Below, piece after piece: positions 53,126 to 61,978 of a stretch of 64,000 nucleotides of DNA (position 1 is the stretch's first letter; each line of letters begins with the position of its first letter). Under the pieces are notes generated by a model that saw nothing but the letters and a program-made list of their open reading frames with translations, was not told the DNA's origin and made no database searches. Both the position numbers and the translations under genes were made by a program. Source of the stretch: CANLBN01 sp050633525 (GTDB lineage: Bacteria; Pseudomonadota; Gammaproteobacteria; Pseudomonadales; Cellvibrionaceae); contig JBOEGR010000009.1 in the NCBI GenBank assembly GCA_050633525.1, positions 62,001 through 126,000 of the forward strand. The letters run 5' to 3'.

Positions 53126-54592
53126 TTAGCGTGTTAACAGATAATCCGTTAACAACGGCACCGGCCGACCAGTGGCTCCCTTTTTTGCGCCTGAGTGCCA
53201 AGCCGTACCGGCAATATCCAAATGCGCCCACTTGTATTTCTTGGTATAGCGCGAGAGGAAGCAAGCCGCTGTAATTGAGCCGCCATCGCGACCACCAATA
53301 TTGGCCATATCCGCAAAATTACTGTCGAGCTGGGGTTGGTACTCATCCCACATTGGCATATGCCATGCACGGTCACCAGTCGCCTTGCCCGCAGTTAATA
53401 AAGCCTCTGCAAGTTCATCGTCATTACTGAATAGGCCTGTTGCATGTTTACCCAATGCCACCACACACGCGCCAGTTAAGGTCGCAATATCGACCACGCT
53501 CGCAGGTTTGAACTTCTCAGCATAGGTGAGAGCGTCACATAAGACTAAGCGACCTTCGGCATCGGTATTGAGTATTTCAATCGTTTGCCCTGACATCGAG
53601 GTCACAATATCACCCGGTTTAGTGGCTTTACTGCCGGGCATATTTTCTGCTGCTGCCACAATGGCGACGACATTCATTTTAGGCTCGATATCAACAATGG
53701 CATTCATGGTGCCAAACACACTTGCGGCACCACACATATCAAACTTCATTTCATCCATTGCACCGCCAGGTTTTAAACTGATGCCGCCGGTATCGAAGGT
53801 GATACCTTTACCCACGAGTACATGGGGCTTGGTGCTTTTACTGCCACCTTTATATTCCATTACAATTAATTGGGCCGGTTCCGCGCTGCCCGCCGAAACA
53901 GAAAGCAAGGAGCCCATGCCCAATGCCTTCATTTGTTTTTCTGAGAGGATGCTCGTAGTCAGGCTTTTATTCTTGCGTGCAAGCTTACGGGCTTCGCCGG
54001 CTAGGTAAGTGGGGGTGCAGATATTACCGGGTAAGTTGCCTAGCTCACGAGCAACATTCATCCCTTTGCCAATGGCTTCACCTATCTTTAAGCCTTTATT
54101 ACTGGCGCGGGTATCATCGCTGCCATAGCTAAGGGTGATAGTGGCTTTTTTGCTCTTGGTGCTTTTACACTCAGTAAACTCATACTGAGAGTGAACCAAT
54201 GCTTCGGCACAGCTGCGAGCTTTATCTTCACTCGACCATGACTCTACAGAAACTTCATCGACTAATAGACTGACCTTTTTGTCTTCATTGTTGCCTAATG
54301 CCTTACCAAGGCTGCCGATGGCTTTACGAAAGCTGTCTGCAGTGGTTTTTTTCTCTTGCCCAAAACCAAGAATAATAACCTTGCCTATGCTCTTGCTCAC
54401 TTGGTGAAGTGTAATGAGCTGGCCCGTTTTACCGCTGAAGTCCTTATTGTCATAAAGGCTTTTAAGGGATAATGACGTTTGTTTTTCTAGTGCTTTTGCC
54501 GATGACGATAGCTTGCCATTACTGTAAGCGGCTACCACTAAACAATCAGTTTTTAGTGAAGCTAAATCAATTTTTTTTGCGGCTAATTTCAT
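53126..54592 (-). CDS. pepA: cytosol leucyl aminopeptidase
   Basis: A 488-residue member of peptidase family M17. The C-terminal catalytic half has GKGITFDTGGISLKPGG, the NTDAEGRL motif (about 342-349) with the catalytic metal ligands, and ATLTGACVVALG. The N-terminal half is the usual alpha/beta domain. It releases N-terminal amino acids using two metal ions and in E. coli also acts as a DNA-binding protein. It is transcribed divergently from lptF and precedes holC, the standard gene order. Confidence 0.96.
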   Translation of the reverse strand: MKLAAKKIDLASLKTDCLVVAAYSNGKLSSSAKALEKQTSLSLKSLYDNKDFSGKTGQLITLHQVSKSIGKVIILGFGQEKKTTADSFRKAIGSLGKALGNNEDKKVSLLVDEVSVESWSSEDKARSCAEALVHSQYEFTECKSTKSKKATITLSYGSDDTRASNKGLKIGEAIGKGMNVARELGNLPGNICTPTYLAGEARKLARKNKSLTTSILSEKQMKALGMGSLLSVSAGSAEPAQLIVMEYKGGSKSTKPHVLVGKGITFDTGGISLKPGGAMDEMKFDMCGAASVFGTMNAIVDIEPKMNVVAIVAAAENMPGSKATKPGDIVTSMSGQTIEILNTDAEGRLVLCDALTYAEKFKPASVVDIATLTGACVVALGKHATGLFSNDDELAEALLTAGKATGDRAWHMPMWDEYQPQLDSNFADMANIGGRDGGSITAACFLSRYTKKYKWAHLDIAGTAWHSGAKKGATGRPVPLLTDYLLTR

Positions 54593-54770
54593 AACATCCT
54601 CGATGTGGGCCAGTGGTGTAGTGGGTGTTGTATTATTCTAGGAGCCTCTAGTCTTTGTCGGCTATAGTGCTTGCCTTCAAATACAGCGTATTATTGGATA
54701 GCAAGTATTAGGCAAGCAGCAGTAGAAAGCCAGTATTAGAAAGCCGATATCAGAAAACATAGTGCATTTC

Positions 54771-54800
54771 TTGCGTGCTCTCAGTCTGGTATTCTATACC
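54771..54800 (+). promoter_or_regulatory. probable sigma-70 promoter of lptF
   Basis: TTGCGT (54771-54776) and TATACC (54795-54800) are 18 bases apart. The ATG at 54829 would then have a leader of about 20 bases. It lies in the intergenic space shared with the divergent pepA gene. Confidence 0.45.
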
Positions 54801-54828
54801 ATTAAATAAAGCAGTGACTAATTTAGCC

Positions 54829-56067
54829 ATGATCATTTTGCGTTATCTAACGCGCGAGCTTCTACAAACCACCTTTGCAGTGACACTGGTACTCATGGTT
54901 GTCATCATGAGTGGCCGTTTTATCAAATACCTTGCCGAAGCCGCCGCAGGCAAATTTGACCCTGCTGTTTTACTCGCCATTATGTATTATCGTCTACCCG
55001 GCTTTTTAGAGCTGATAGTCCCTTTGGGTTTTATGGTCGCTATTTTGATGGCCTATGGCCGCATGTACGCTGAACAAGAAATGACCGTTTTGTCCTCCTG
55101 TGGTTTAAGCCATAAACGCTTGTTGGCCTATACCTTTGTGCCGGCAGCGATAGTCGCCTTAATTGTGGGGTTGTGTAGCCTGTGGTTAAGCCCCTTGGGT
55201 TTACAAAAGGCAGAGCAAATTATTGAACAGCAAAAAAACCGCAATGAGCTAGAGCTAATCAAACCGGGCCGTTTTCAAATATCGCGCTCTGGTAAGTTGG
55301 TGAGTTATGTCGAAAGCCAAAGCAAGCAAGCTGAGAGCAGTGATCAAACGCTCGACGCCAGCCCCCCCTCAAAAAAACAATTAGACAGTGTGTTTGTCGC
55401 CACAATGGGAGTGGCAGAAGGGGATGACTTAATTACCATGCGGGCAGAATCTGCCGAACGCATCGACCACCCCGAATATAAACAGCGGTACTTACAGCTC
55501 AACAAAGGCACGCGTTACCAAGGCCAGCCCGGTCAAACCAGCTTTCGTGTGACCGAGTTCGACAGTTTTGCTCAACACCTACAAGAAGCCGATAAAGTCG
55601 TGCTTTCATCCAAAAAAATCAACCTACGCAGCACCGCAGAGCTAGTAGGCGTGCAAGCCCCCGAGGCGCAAGCGGCTTTGCAATGGCGTATCTCGACCCC
55701 GATATTGATTTTAATTATCACCATACTCGGTGTGACCATGAGTTATACCACTCCACGCCGTGGCCGTTATGTGATGCTGTTTCCGGCTATCTTGTTGTAC
55801 CTTATCTATTTAGTGATTCTCAATGCCGTGCGCGGTGCGATTGAAGAACAAACCGTATCGCCTGCGCTGGGCTTATGGTCTGTGCATGCGGCGTTTTTTA
55901 TGTTGGCCGTATTCTTATTTGCCTTGCGTACAGGGACGCTTCGGCGTTGGTTAAAGTCTTCTGTTTCCCAAAGCACTACTTATCAAAGTACTGCTTCCCA
56001 AAGCACTACTCATCAAAACACGACTCCCCAAAATGTAGCACCTAGTAATATAAGTGAGGCCGATTAA
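54829..56067 (+). CDS. lptF: LPS export system permease LptF
   Basis: A 412-residue protein from ATG 54829; an upstream ATG at 54775 would add an atypical tail. It has six membrane segments with the LptF/LptG pattern LLQTTFAVTLVLMVVIMSGR at the start and a large periplasmic jellyroll domain (about 125-285). With LptG and LptB it extracts LPS from the inner membrane. The C-terminal 40 residues are an unusual Ser/Thr/Gln-rich tail with a repeated SQSTT unit, not part of the normal fold. The stop is immediately followed by the lptG ATG. Confidence 0.94.
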   Translation: MIILRYLTRELLQTTFAVTLVLMVVIMSGRFIKYLAEAAAGKFDPAVLLAIMYYRLPGFLELIVPLGFMVAILMAYGRMYAEQEMTVLSSCGLSHKRLLAYTFVPAAIVALIVGLCSLWLSPLGLQKAEQIIEQQKNRNELELIKPGRFQISRSGKLVSYVESQSKQAESSDQTLDASPPSKKQLDSVFVATMGVAEGDDLITMRAESAERIDHPEYKQRYLQLNKGTRYQGQPGQTSFRVTEFDSFAQHLQEADKVVLSSKKINLRSTAELVGVQAPEAQAALQWRISTPILILIITILGVTMSYTTPRRGRYVMLFPAILLYLIYLVILNAVRGAIEEQTVSPALGLWSVHAAFFMLAVFLFALRTGTLRRWLKSSVSQSTTYQSTASQSTTHQNTTPQNVAPSNISEAD

Positions 56068-57132
56068 ATGCGATTAATTAACCGTTATTTATTCGGCACC
56101 ATTTTATCCTCAGTATTAATGGTACTGCTGGTCATTTGTGCCTTAGATTTATTGGCAAAATTTATTGACGAGCTCGACAGCATTAACGAGCGTTATACTT
56201 TTGCTGAAGTCATCATTTACGTAAGCTTAAATATTCCCGTTAGTATTTACCGCTACATGCCTTTTGCGGCATTAGTGGGTGGCTTAATCGGCTTGGGTGG
56301 TTTAGCCGCAAGCAGCGAGCTCATTACCATGCGCGCCGCAGGTGTGAGCTTATTGCGTATTACGCTCTCGATACTTAAACCCATTTTATTATTAGTGATT
56401 GTTGTTTTGTTGTTGGCCGAATACGTGATTCCCACGGCAGAGCAATACGCAGAAAACCGGCGCTCATTAAAATTAGAAGGTGTAAAAAGTGCACTCTCAG
56501 CCCGCAGTGGTTTATGGAACCGCGAAGGCAATGAGTTTATGCACTTTAATAGCGTGCAAGCGCAAGGGCAGCTCTTGGGGGTGACGCGTTACCGCTTTGA
56601 TGAAAATAATAAATTATTATCGACCAGCTTTGCTGAATCCGCTATTTATATTAATGGCCAATGGCAAGAAGAAAATATCAGTGAAACCGTCATTACCGAC
56701 ACCGGTACCCAAAGCCAAAATTACTTGTTCCGCCCATGGAATGTACAACTATCGCCGGCTTTATTAGCCATACTCGTACAAGACTCTGATAACCTCTCGA
56801 TTAGTAAACTCTATTACTACATCAACTATTTAAAAGAACAAAGTATTGATAGCGGCCGTTACCAATTATCATTTTGGAACAAAGTGCTACAACCCTTTGC
56901 CATTATTAGTTTAGTGATTATTGCCGTCTCATTTATTTTTGGGCCACTACGTGAAGTGACTATGGGCTACCGTATTTTTAGTGGCGTGGTAGTGGGTATT
57001 GTGTTTCAGCTAACCCAAAAACTACTCGGCCCCGTTAGCCTAGTGTATGGCCTCTCACCTTTAATTGCCGTACTCATACCTATAGCCGCTTGTTTTGCTT
57101 TAGGCTTGTTTTTGCTTTCGCGGAACCGCTAA
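56068..57132 (+). CDS. lptG: LPS export system permease LptG
   Basis: A 354-residue inner-membrane protein with six segments and a periplasmic beta-jellyroll domain (about 120-255), the same layout as LptF. Its start MRLINRYLFGTILSSVLMVL is a normal LptG N-terminus. It is directly adjacent to lptF (no gap) and forms the inner-membrane LPS extractor with it. It ends the conserved block; accessory genes follow. Confidence 0.95.
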   Translation: MRLINRYLFGTILSSVLMVLLVICALDLLAKFIDELDSINERYTFAEVIIYVSLNIPVSIYRYMPFAALVGGLIGLGGLAASSELITMRAAGVSLLRITLSILKPILLLVIVVLLLAEYVIPTAEQYAENRRSLKLEGVKSALSARSGLWNREGNEFMHFNSVQAQGQLLGVTRYRFDENNKLLSTSFAESAIYINGQWQEENISETVITDTGTQSQNYLFRPWNVQLSPALLAILVQDSDNLSISKLYYYINYLKEQSIDSGRYQLSFWNKVLQPFAIISLVIIAVSFIFGPLREVTMGYRIFSGVVVGIVFQLTQKLLGPVSLVYGLSPLIAVLIPIAACFALGLFLLSRNR

Positions 57133-57206
57133 CGGCAAAAATAAGGTAAACGAGAGCGGAAACACTAAGCTAAAAGAGAACCGTGTTTTGTGATATTGAG
57201 CACAAT

Positions 57207-57244
57207 CACTAACATGCTTTATTGTTAGAATCGCGATGTTAGTG
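57207..57244. other. perfect 9-base inverted repeat after lptG
   Basis: CACTAACAT (57207-57215) and ATGTTAGTG (57236-57244) enclose 20 bases. There is no T-run, so it is not a classic terminator. It lies at the border between the conserved block and the accessory muramidase module, which could mark an insertion boundary. Confidence 0.45.
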
Positions 57245-57416
57245 CACAAAGCGTAGTAATAAAAATGGCACGAAAAAGCACATTTTTTAAAAATAGTGCT
57301 AGGAATATGGATTAGGGATTGAGTGTTACCTTTGGTTTTACTATCTTCCCCTTCGTATATCCCTTCCTCGTTGCTATCAATACTACGGCTGGTTTAACTT
57401 AAATAGGATGTTAAGA

Positions 57417-58340
57417 ATGGCTAAGAAAATACTAAATAGTGTAGGTAAAGGCGGTAAAAACGATTTGAAAGACGTGGCGGTAATACGCCATTTATTATCG
57501 TGGCACAAACTATGGGTTCACCCTCATATTATTAAGGCTAGCGGCCCTAATGATAAAGCCCTTGAGAGCACAATTGAGTTGTTTCAAAAAAACGCCTGTT
57601 CTCTAAGCAAGCCTGATGGCAGGGTCGACCCAAATGGCTTTACCCTTAGCCGTTTGAATATGACGCACATACCAAAACCAAAGCATTCCATATTTAAAGC
57701 TTCTTACAAGCTTCATTCCTCAGGGCTAAAACAAAGCGATTACGATAACGCAGCAAAAGCACTCAATTGTGAGCCTGAAGCAATACAAGCGGTTGCTGAA
57801 GTGGAAACAATAGGTGATTCTTGGGATAGTATGGGGCGACCTAGAATACTATACGAAAAGCATTATTTTAGGCGACTTACTACACCTCGTGATAAATATA
57901 ATAAAACGCATCCAGACATTTCTGGGCCATATCAACATGGCACTCATGGTTTGTATCGTGCGCAATATCCTAAGCTATACAGAGCTGCTGTGTTAGATGA
58001 AAAAGCCGCTCTCCAGTCAGCTTCTTGGGGGCGTTTTCAAATAATGGGTAGAAATTACAAAGAGGCAGGTTTTTCTTCAGTTTCAGCATTTGTTGACTCA
58101 ATTATGATTAACGAAGCTAAGCAGCTAGATGCCTTCGTTAATTTTATTAAGAGTGACCGTTCGCTTTTAAAAGCAATACAGAATAAAAATTGGGCTGATT
58201 TTGCTCGTTCTTATAATGGTAGAGATTATGCGAAGAACAATTATGATAAAAAAATGGATGCCGCATACAAAAAATTTATATCTATATCAAAATCTTCTGC
58301 CTCTAGTCTTAAAGGCAAAAAACCTTCAACTACACCATAA
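57417..58340 (+). CDS. muramidase (N-acetylmuramidase family) with N-terminal binding-like part
   Basis: ATG 57417 is preferred over 57408 because AGGA is correctly spaced. The 307-residue protein lacks a signal peptide. Residues 1-85 show a peptidoglycan-binding-like pattern (DVAVIRHLLSWHKLWVHP, KPDGRVDPNG). From about 105 to 295 it has N-acetylmuramidase family marks: AVAEVE (125-130, likely catalytic Glu), RPRILYEKHYF and SASWGRFQIMG. A cell-wall lytic enzyme without Sec signal next to three exported proteins fits a delivered toxin (for example by type VI secretion). No secretion genes are in this window. A prophage or autolysin role remains possible. Confidence 0.85.
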   Translation: MAKKILNSVGKGGKNDLKDVAVIRHLLSWHKLWVHPHIIKASGPNDKALESTIELFQKNACSLSKPDGRVDPNGFTLSRLNMTHIPKPKHSIFKASYKLHSSGLKQSDYDNAAKALNCEPEAIQAVAEVETIGDSWDSMGRPRILYEKHYFRRLTTPRDKYNKTHPDISGPYQHGTHGLYRAQYPKLYRAAVLDEKAALQSASWGRFQIMGRNYKEAGFSSVSAFVDSIMINEAKQLDAFVNFIKSDRSLLKAIQNKNWADFARSYNGRDYAKNNYDKKMDAAYKKFISISKSSASSLKGKKPSTTP

Positions 58341-58360
58341 TTTGTGATGAAAGTGAAAAG

Positions 58361-58696
58361 ATGAAATATACTTTAATTTTATTAAGTGTCTTAATGTCGT
58401 TTTCTTGTAATAGCGATCAAATTGATGAAAAGGATCTATACGGTTATTACATCTATAAAAGTGGTGACACACTATATGAAGAGTTTGCTTTTAATGAAGA
58501 CGCTACTTTTCAGTCTTGGCTTCGCCAAAAGCCAGCTTCTACGGGTACGTGGTTGTTCAAGGATAAAACGATTGATATTGAAGATGCTCATTTTGGTAAA
58601 GTGCAACTCAAAATAATTGAGTTAAATGAAAAGGCAGCAACTTTACTGTTTCTTGAAAATCAAGAACAGGCTGTTTTTACTCGTTTGAAGGAATAA
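58361..58696 (+). CDS. small exported protein, lipocalin-like; candidate immunity protein
   Basis: A 111-residue protein with a signal peptide and a Cys at its end (MSFSC, a poor lipobox). The mature part is beta-rich with the pattern DLYGYYIYKSGD, FNEDATFQSWL, STGTWLFKDKTIDI, as in small lipocalin-like folds. It starts 20 bases after the muramidase stop and closely resembles the protein at 59289. An exported protein paired with a cell-wall hydrolase is the usual immunity layout, so a protective role in the periplasm is proposed. Confidence 0.65.
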   Translation: MKYTLILLSVLMSFSCNSDQIDEKDLYGYYIYKSGDTLYEEFAFNEDATFQSWLRQKPASTGTWLFKDKTIDIEDAHFGKVQLKIIELNEKAATLLFLENQEQAVFTRLKE

Positions 58697-58708
58697 GTCT
58701 AAAAGGGT

Positions 58709-59269
58709 ATGTTTAAACCACTAGTTCTAGCATTGTGTTCTATTTTTTCTTTACAGTTTGTGATGGCTGATACTTTGTTGCAAAGTAAAGATGACATAGC
58801 AGATATTCATAAATTAGAAAAAGCATTTTTGGCTAAACCTAATACCTTAAATCTTTATCAGTCCCTCACCTCAATCAAAACAAAATTTGGTACATTTAAA
58901 GTACTACCTGCTAGGTTCGAGCCGATAGAGACACCGTTCTATAACTCATACCGCTGTGGGCTTGTTTTTATTGCTGATGAAGGGGCGCGGGACACCTTAA
59001 TTACAGTGGGTGTAGGTATGACAGAGGTGCTATCTTGTGACGGTCTAATAGAGATGGGCACATTAGAGGACGGCAATGGTACAAAACATCTTGGCATGAT
59101 TTATCATTTTCGCTCACCTAACGTAGACTTTAAAGGCCCTTTAGTTGTGAGTATGAATGCAAAAGATAATAGTTGGTATGTCAATGAAAAATTGTCAGCT
59201 GATGCATCTGCAACGGAAGCGATTACAACAATCAATGCATTAAAAAATAAAATAAAGGCAGTTAAGTAA
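58709..59269 (+). CDS. exported protein of the muramidase cluster
   Basis: A 186-residue protein with a Sec signal peptide (cleavage near VMA). The mature part is alpha/beta with two cysteines (SYRCGLVF, EVLSCDGLI) about 36 residues apart that may form a disulfide. No family is recognised. It lies between the two paralogous small proteins with spacings of 12 and 19 bases, so all four genes form one transcript. It could be a further immunity protein or an accessory factor. Confidence 0.62.
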   Translation: MFKPLVLALCSIFSLQFVMADTLLQSKDDIADIHKLEKAFLAKPNTLNLYQSLTSIKTKFGTFKVLPARFEPIETPFYNSYRCGLVFIADEGARDTLITVGVGMTEVLSCDGLIEMGTLEDGNGTKHLGMIYHFRSPNVDFKGPLVVSMNAKDNSWYVNEKLSADASATEAITTINALKNKIKAVK

Positions 59270-59288
59270 CCTCACTCAATATATAAAT

Positions 59289-59627
59289 ATGAAGTTTATC
59301 ATAGCGACCTTTGGCATTTTGTTATCTCTTTATTGTTCTGGTGAACAGCTAATAAGTGAAGATCTTCACGGTTACTACACTTTTAAAAGTGGTGATCCTC
59401 TTTTTGAGGAAATGTTTTTGAAAGAAGATGGCAATTTCTTCTCGTGGCTTCACCAAAGGCCAGGATCTACAGGGACTTGGGTTTTTAAAGGTAAGACGGT
59501 TTATGTGGATGCAAATTTAGGCGATGATAAAATTAAATTTGAAGTAATCTCACTAGGTAAAAAGGAGGCTGTTTTTAAATTTGAATACTCAGATGGGCCG
59601 GCTACCTTTACTCGTTCGAAGAAATAA
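59289..59627 (+). CDS. small exported protein, paralogue of 58361
   Basis: A 112-residue protein with a signal peptide. It shares DLHGYYTFKSGD, FFSWLHQRPGSTGTWVFKGKT and AVFKF in the same order as the protein at 58361, so the two are duplicates that have diverged. Weak lipobox (LYC). No clear ribosome site is seen, so translation may be coupled to the upstream gene. A second immunity copy for the same or a related toxin is likely. Confidence 0.65.
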   Translation: MKFIIATFGILLSLYCSGEQLISEDLHGYYTFKSGDPLFEEMFLKEDGNFFSWLHQRPGSTGTWVFKGKTVYVDANLGDDKIKFEVISLGKKEAVFKFEYSDGPATFTRSKK

Positions 59628-59647
59628 GCCCAAACATAAAAGCCATA

Positions 59648-59677
59648 CGGCAAGAGGGTAGGCTAACACTCTTACCG
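59648..59677. terminator. imperfect hairpin between convergent genes
   Basis: CGGCAAGAG (59648-59656) and CTCTTACCG (59669-59677) pair in eight of nine positions, with further pairing outside. Only a loosely T-rich stretch follows. It may end the muramidase operon and the opposite CARDB gene. Confidence 0.4.
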
Positions 59678-59716
59678 CATGACTTTCCTTTTACTTCCAA
59701 TAAGCTATCTATTCTC

Positions 59717-60751
59717 TTAACCTGCTGCACTTACACAATGGCTATCGACAAAGTTGTTGCTAACATTGTTACTCTCTTCTACTTCGTAAGCGGTATCGGC
59801 AATAATTCTAAAGTGGCAGGACTTGTTAAAGCCGGGCTTATAGCAATCGCTAGGGATGGGAACACTTAAATACTTTTTGCCTCCGGCAGCAATGGGGGTA
59901 ATATTACCCGTATACGTTGAGCTGTTCCCACTACTGAAAAAAGTATTAAACATCACCTTCATCTCCGATGCAGTCGCTAGTGCATTGCCAATATTCTCAA
60001 TGTAAAACACCAAATGCTTAGGTGTGCCACCCGCATTGCTTTTGCGACAAAAACTATGAGTAGGAAAACCCTCAGGTAAATTAGACGGGTTGCTGTAAAA
60101 AGGCGTAATGGTTAAATCGGCTTTACCTAAACCTGTCCCAAAATGAGTGCTGTGCTGGCTACCTACTTGAGTGCCCGCTTGAGAGTGAAGCTGCACGCTC
60201 GGTTGCTGCCTTGCCTTCGATTTTGCAATTTTAGCAGCCGCTAGTTTGCTCGCTTTAAGGTTTTTTGAGCTTTTAGGCGATGTTTTAGTGGTAAAGCTAT
60301 CGATAGGTTTATTCACCTTTTTGACGACCACTTTTTTATTATTTACCTCGTTAGACTCAGGAATATCTTTACCTGCATCCGCCAAAAATAAAAACTTATA
60401 CTGCCCCGGCTCAAACGAGAGTTGCTTCCAAAAACTTAACTGATGGCTAAAGCTTCCACCTGCTTTTAAAGCGGGTACTTTAATGGTAACAGCATTAGGG
60501 AACTTAGGGTTTTCGTAAGCCGCCATGCTGGGGTGCTCAGGGCAGGCATTAGCCAAACACTTGATAGTAAGCCAACTAGTACGGCTTTTGGCTTTGCCAA
60601 TATTTTTTACCATTACTTTACCGTGTTTAGCAAAGCTATTGGTGATAGGTATTAAATCCGGCTGAGCAGGTGCTGCCATACTGGCTGCTGCGCTTAAAGC
60701 ACAAATAGCAGAAAGGCCGGTACGAATAAGTGATTGAGTGAAAGTAGTCAT
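59717..60751 (-). CDS. secreted protein with two CARDB-like domains
   Basis: A 344-residue protein with a signal peptide (cleavage near SMAA). Domain one (about 28-145): PDLIPITNSFAKHGKVMVKN, two cysteines, LKAGGSFSHQLSFWKQL, ESNEVNNK. A Ser/Lys-rich linker spans about 145-210. Domain two (about 210-340) again starts ADLTITPFY and ends EVEESNNVSNN. It is the longest of three CARDB paralogues here. It has no visible operon partner. Confidence 0.76.
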   Translation of the reverse strand: MTTFTQSLIRTGLSAICALSAAASMAAPAQPDLIPITNSFAKHGKVMVKNIGKAKSRTSWLTIKCLANACPEHPSMAAYENPKFPNAVTIKVPALKAGGSFSHQLSFWKQLSFEPGQYKFLFLADAGKDIPESNEVNNKKVVVKKVNKPIDSFTTKTSPKSSKNLKASKLAAAKIAKSKARQQPSVQLHSQAGTQVGSQHSTHFGTGLGKADLTITPFYSNPSNLPEGFPTHSFCRKSNAGGTPKHLVFYIENIGNALATASEMKVMFNTFFSSGNSSTYTGNITPIAAGGKKYLSVPIPSDCYKPGFNKSCHFRIIADTAYEVEESNNVSNNFVDSHCVSAAG

Positions 60752-61077
60752 TGCTCTTCTCCATAAAATGTAAACGTTATCCCTAAGTCGAAAAGGCAGA
60801 GAATAATGTTCAAACTGTTTGGTATTATTTTTAAAGAGGCCTTTTGAAGTGTTGAGAGTAATAAAGAAAAGAGTGGTTTTTGATCAATAAGTTGTTGTTC
60901 TTGTTGAATTAAGTGCCAAAGTGGAGTTTAAAGTTGTTTTTGCTTTGTTATTGTTGTGGCTTGGTTTATGGTTGGTTTTTGGTCTGCTTTCGATCCTAAG
61001 CGGACGTTCAGTGTAAGTGCAAATAAGCGTGCCAAACTTATGGCCTATCCCCATCAGTTTGTGTATTGGGAGTCTAT
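60752..61077. other. intergenic region with hairpin, no gene seen
   Basis: About 325 bases, T/G-rich in its middle. A palindromic hairpin (60982-61005, GTCTGCTT/AAGCGGAC) lies about 70 bases before the radical SAM start. It marks the transition into the right-hand operon. Confidence 0.55.
60982..61005. other. stem-loop GTCTGCTT/AAGCGGAC
   Basis: Eight pairs with one G-T, loop of eight bases. No T-run. Similar palindromic sequences are recalled near mobile-element borders in marine gammaproteobacteria, but that recollection is uncertain. It could be a border or a 5' leader element. Confidence 0.35.
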
Positions 61078-61968
61078 ATGCCAAAAATTAGATTAGGCCC
61101 TGATGGCATTCATATCTTTGATCGAAATTCAGGTGCTAATATTTTATTAGATGAAATTATTCCGCCTAAACACAGATGGACTTTTAGCCCAAGGCAAGTT
61201 TCGATTGCATTAACTAATGCTTGTGATCTTGAGTGTACCCACTGCTATGCTTCCAAAGCGCCGGCAACGTTGAACTTCGAATCTCTAAAACAGTGGATGC
61301 TTGAGCTGGATAGCGCAGGCTGTTTTGGAGTTGGTTTTGGTGGGGGAGAGCCAATGCTCTACCCAAAAATTCGAGAGCTTTGCCAGTTTGGAAAAGCCAA
61401 TACTAATCTTGCGATAACCATGACGTCACATGGTCATAGGCTTAGTGCCTCGTTAGTCGATTCCCTGAAATCATCGATAAATTTCCTCAGAATAAGTATG
61501 GACGGTGTTCACCGTAATTATGAAAATATAAGGGGCCGCCCTTTTCCTACATTGCTAGAAAAATTAAGACTGATTAAAGGGGAAATTCCTTTTGGAATTA
61601 ATTATGTTGTCAATGAGATAACTGTTGATGATTTAACAAAGGCTGCGGAGATTGCGGAAGAGTTTCAAGCTAGAGAGTTCCTGCTCCTCCCGGAAGAGGC
61701 ACATGGTCGAGGGAGTGCAGTTGCGCAAAAAACACTTAATAAGCTTTCGAATTGGGCCGATTCTTATAGAGGTAGTTTACAGCTATCGATAAGCTCTTTG
61801 CATTCTGAGTTAATAAGGCACCAACCTCCGTTACCCAACGAAGTAGAAGAAATTGCATTTGCACATATAGATGCCAATGGCATCTTGAAGAGATGCTCTT
61901 TTGATTCTTCTGGGCAGTTAATAGATGACGAAGGTGTAATTAGTGCATTTAAAAAATTAATCAATTGA
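61078..61968 (+). CDS. radical SAM enzyme of a probable defence operon
   Basis: ATG 61078 is chosen; an upstream TTG exists at 61066. The 296-residue protein has the [4Fe-4S] motif CDLECTHC (C49, C53, C56) and the SAM motif GGGEP (88-92). The C-terminus is short with a lone Cys (ILKRCSF), so it is not a full SPASM enzyme. It is not a prokaryotic viperin by motif. Substrate is unknown; peptide modification or nucleotide chemistry are options. It is followed by a DUF6375-like gene after 10 bases and then by a STAND NTPase, all in one operon. Confidence 0.87.
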   Translation: MPKIRLGPDGIHIFDRNSGANILLDEIIPPKHRWTFSPRQVSIALTNACDLECTHCYASKAPATLNFESLKQWMLELDSAGCFGVGFGGGEPMLYPKIRELCQFGKANTNLAITMTSHGHRLSASLVDSLKSSINFLRISMDGVHRNYENIRGRPFPTLLEKLRLIKGEIPFGINYVVNEITVDDLTKAAEIAEEFQAREFLLLPEEAHGRGSAVAQKTLNKLSNWADSYRGSLQLSISSLHSELIRHQPPLPNEVEEIAFAHIDANGILKRCSFDSSGQLIDDEGVISAFKKLIN

Positions 61969-61978
61969 AAGGGGCGGC

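Noticed and set aside
53526..54008. 160-residue plus-strand frame within pepA
   Set aside because: Shadow of pepA, which carries the full M17 motifs on the minus strand.
60884..61084. 66-residue minus-strand frame upstream of the radical SAM gene
   Set aside because: Low-complexity composition, no ribosome site and it overlaps the leader of the real gene.
61078..61968. prokaryotic viperin
   Set aside because: The radical SAM protein lacks the viperin-type motifs around the Cys cluster and C-terminus, so it was not called viperin.
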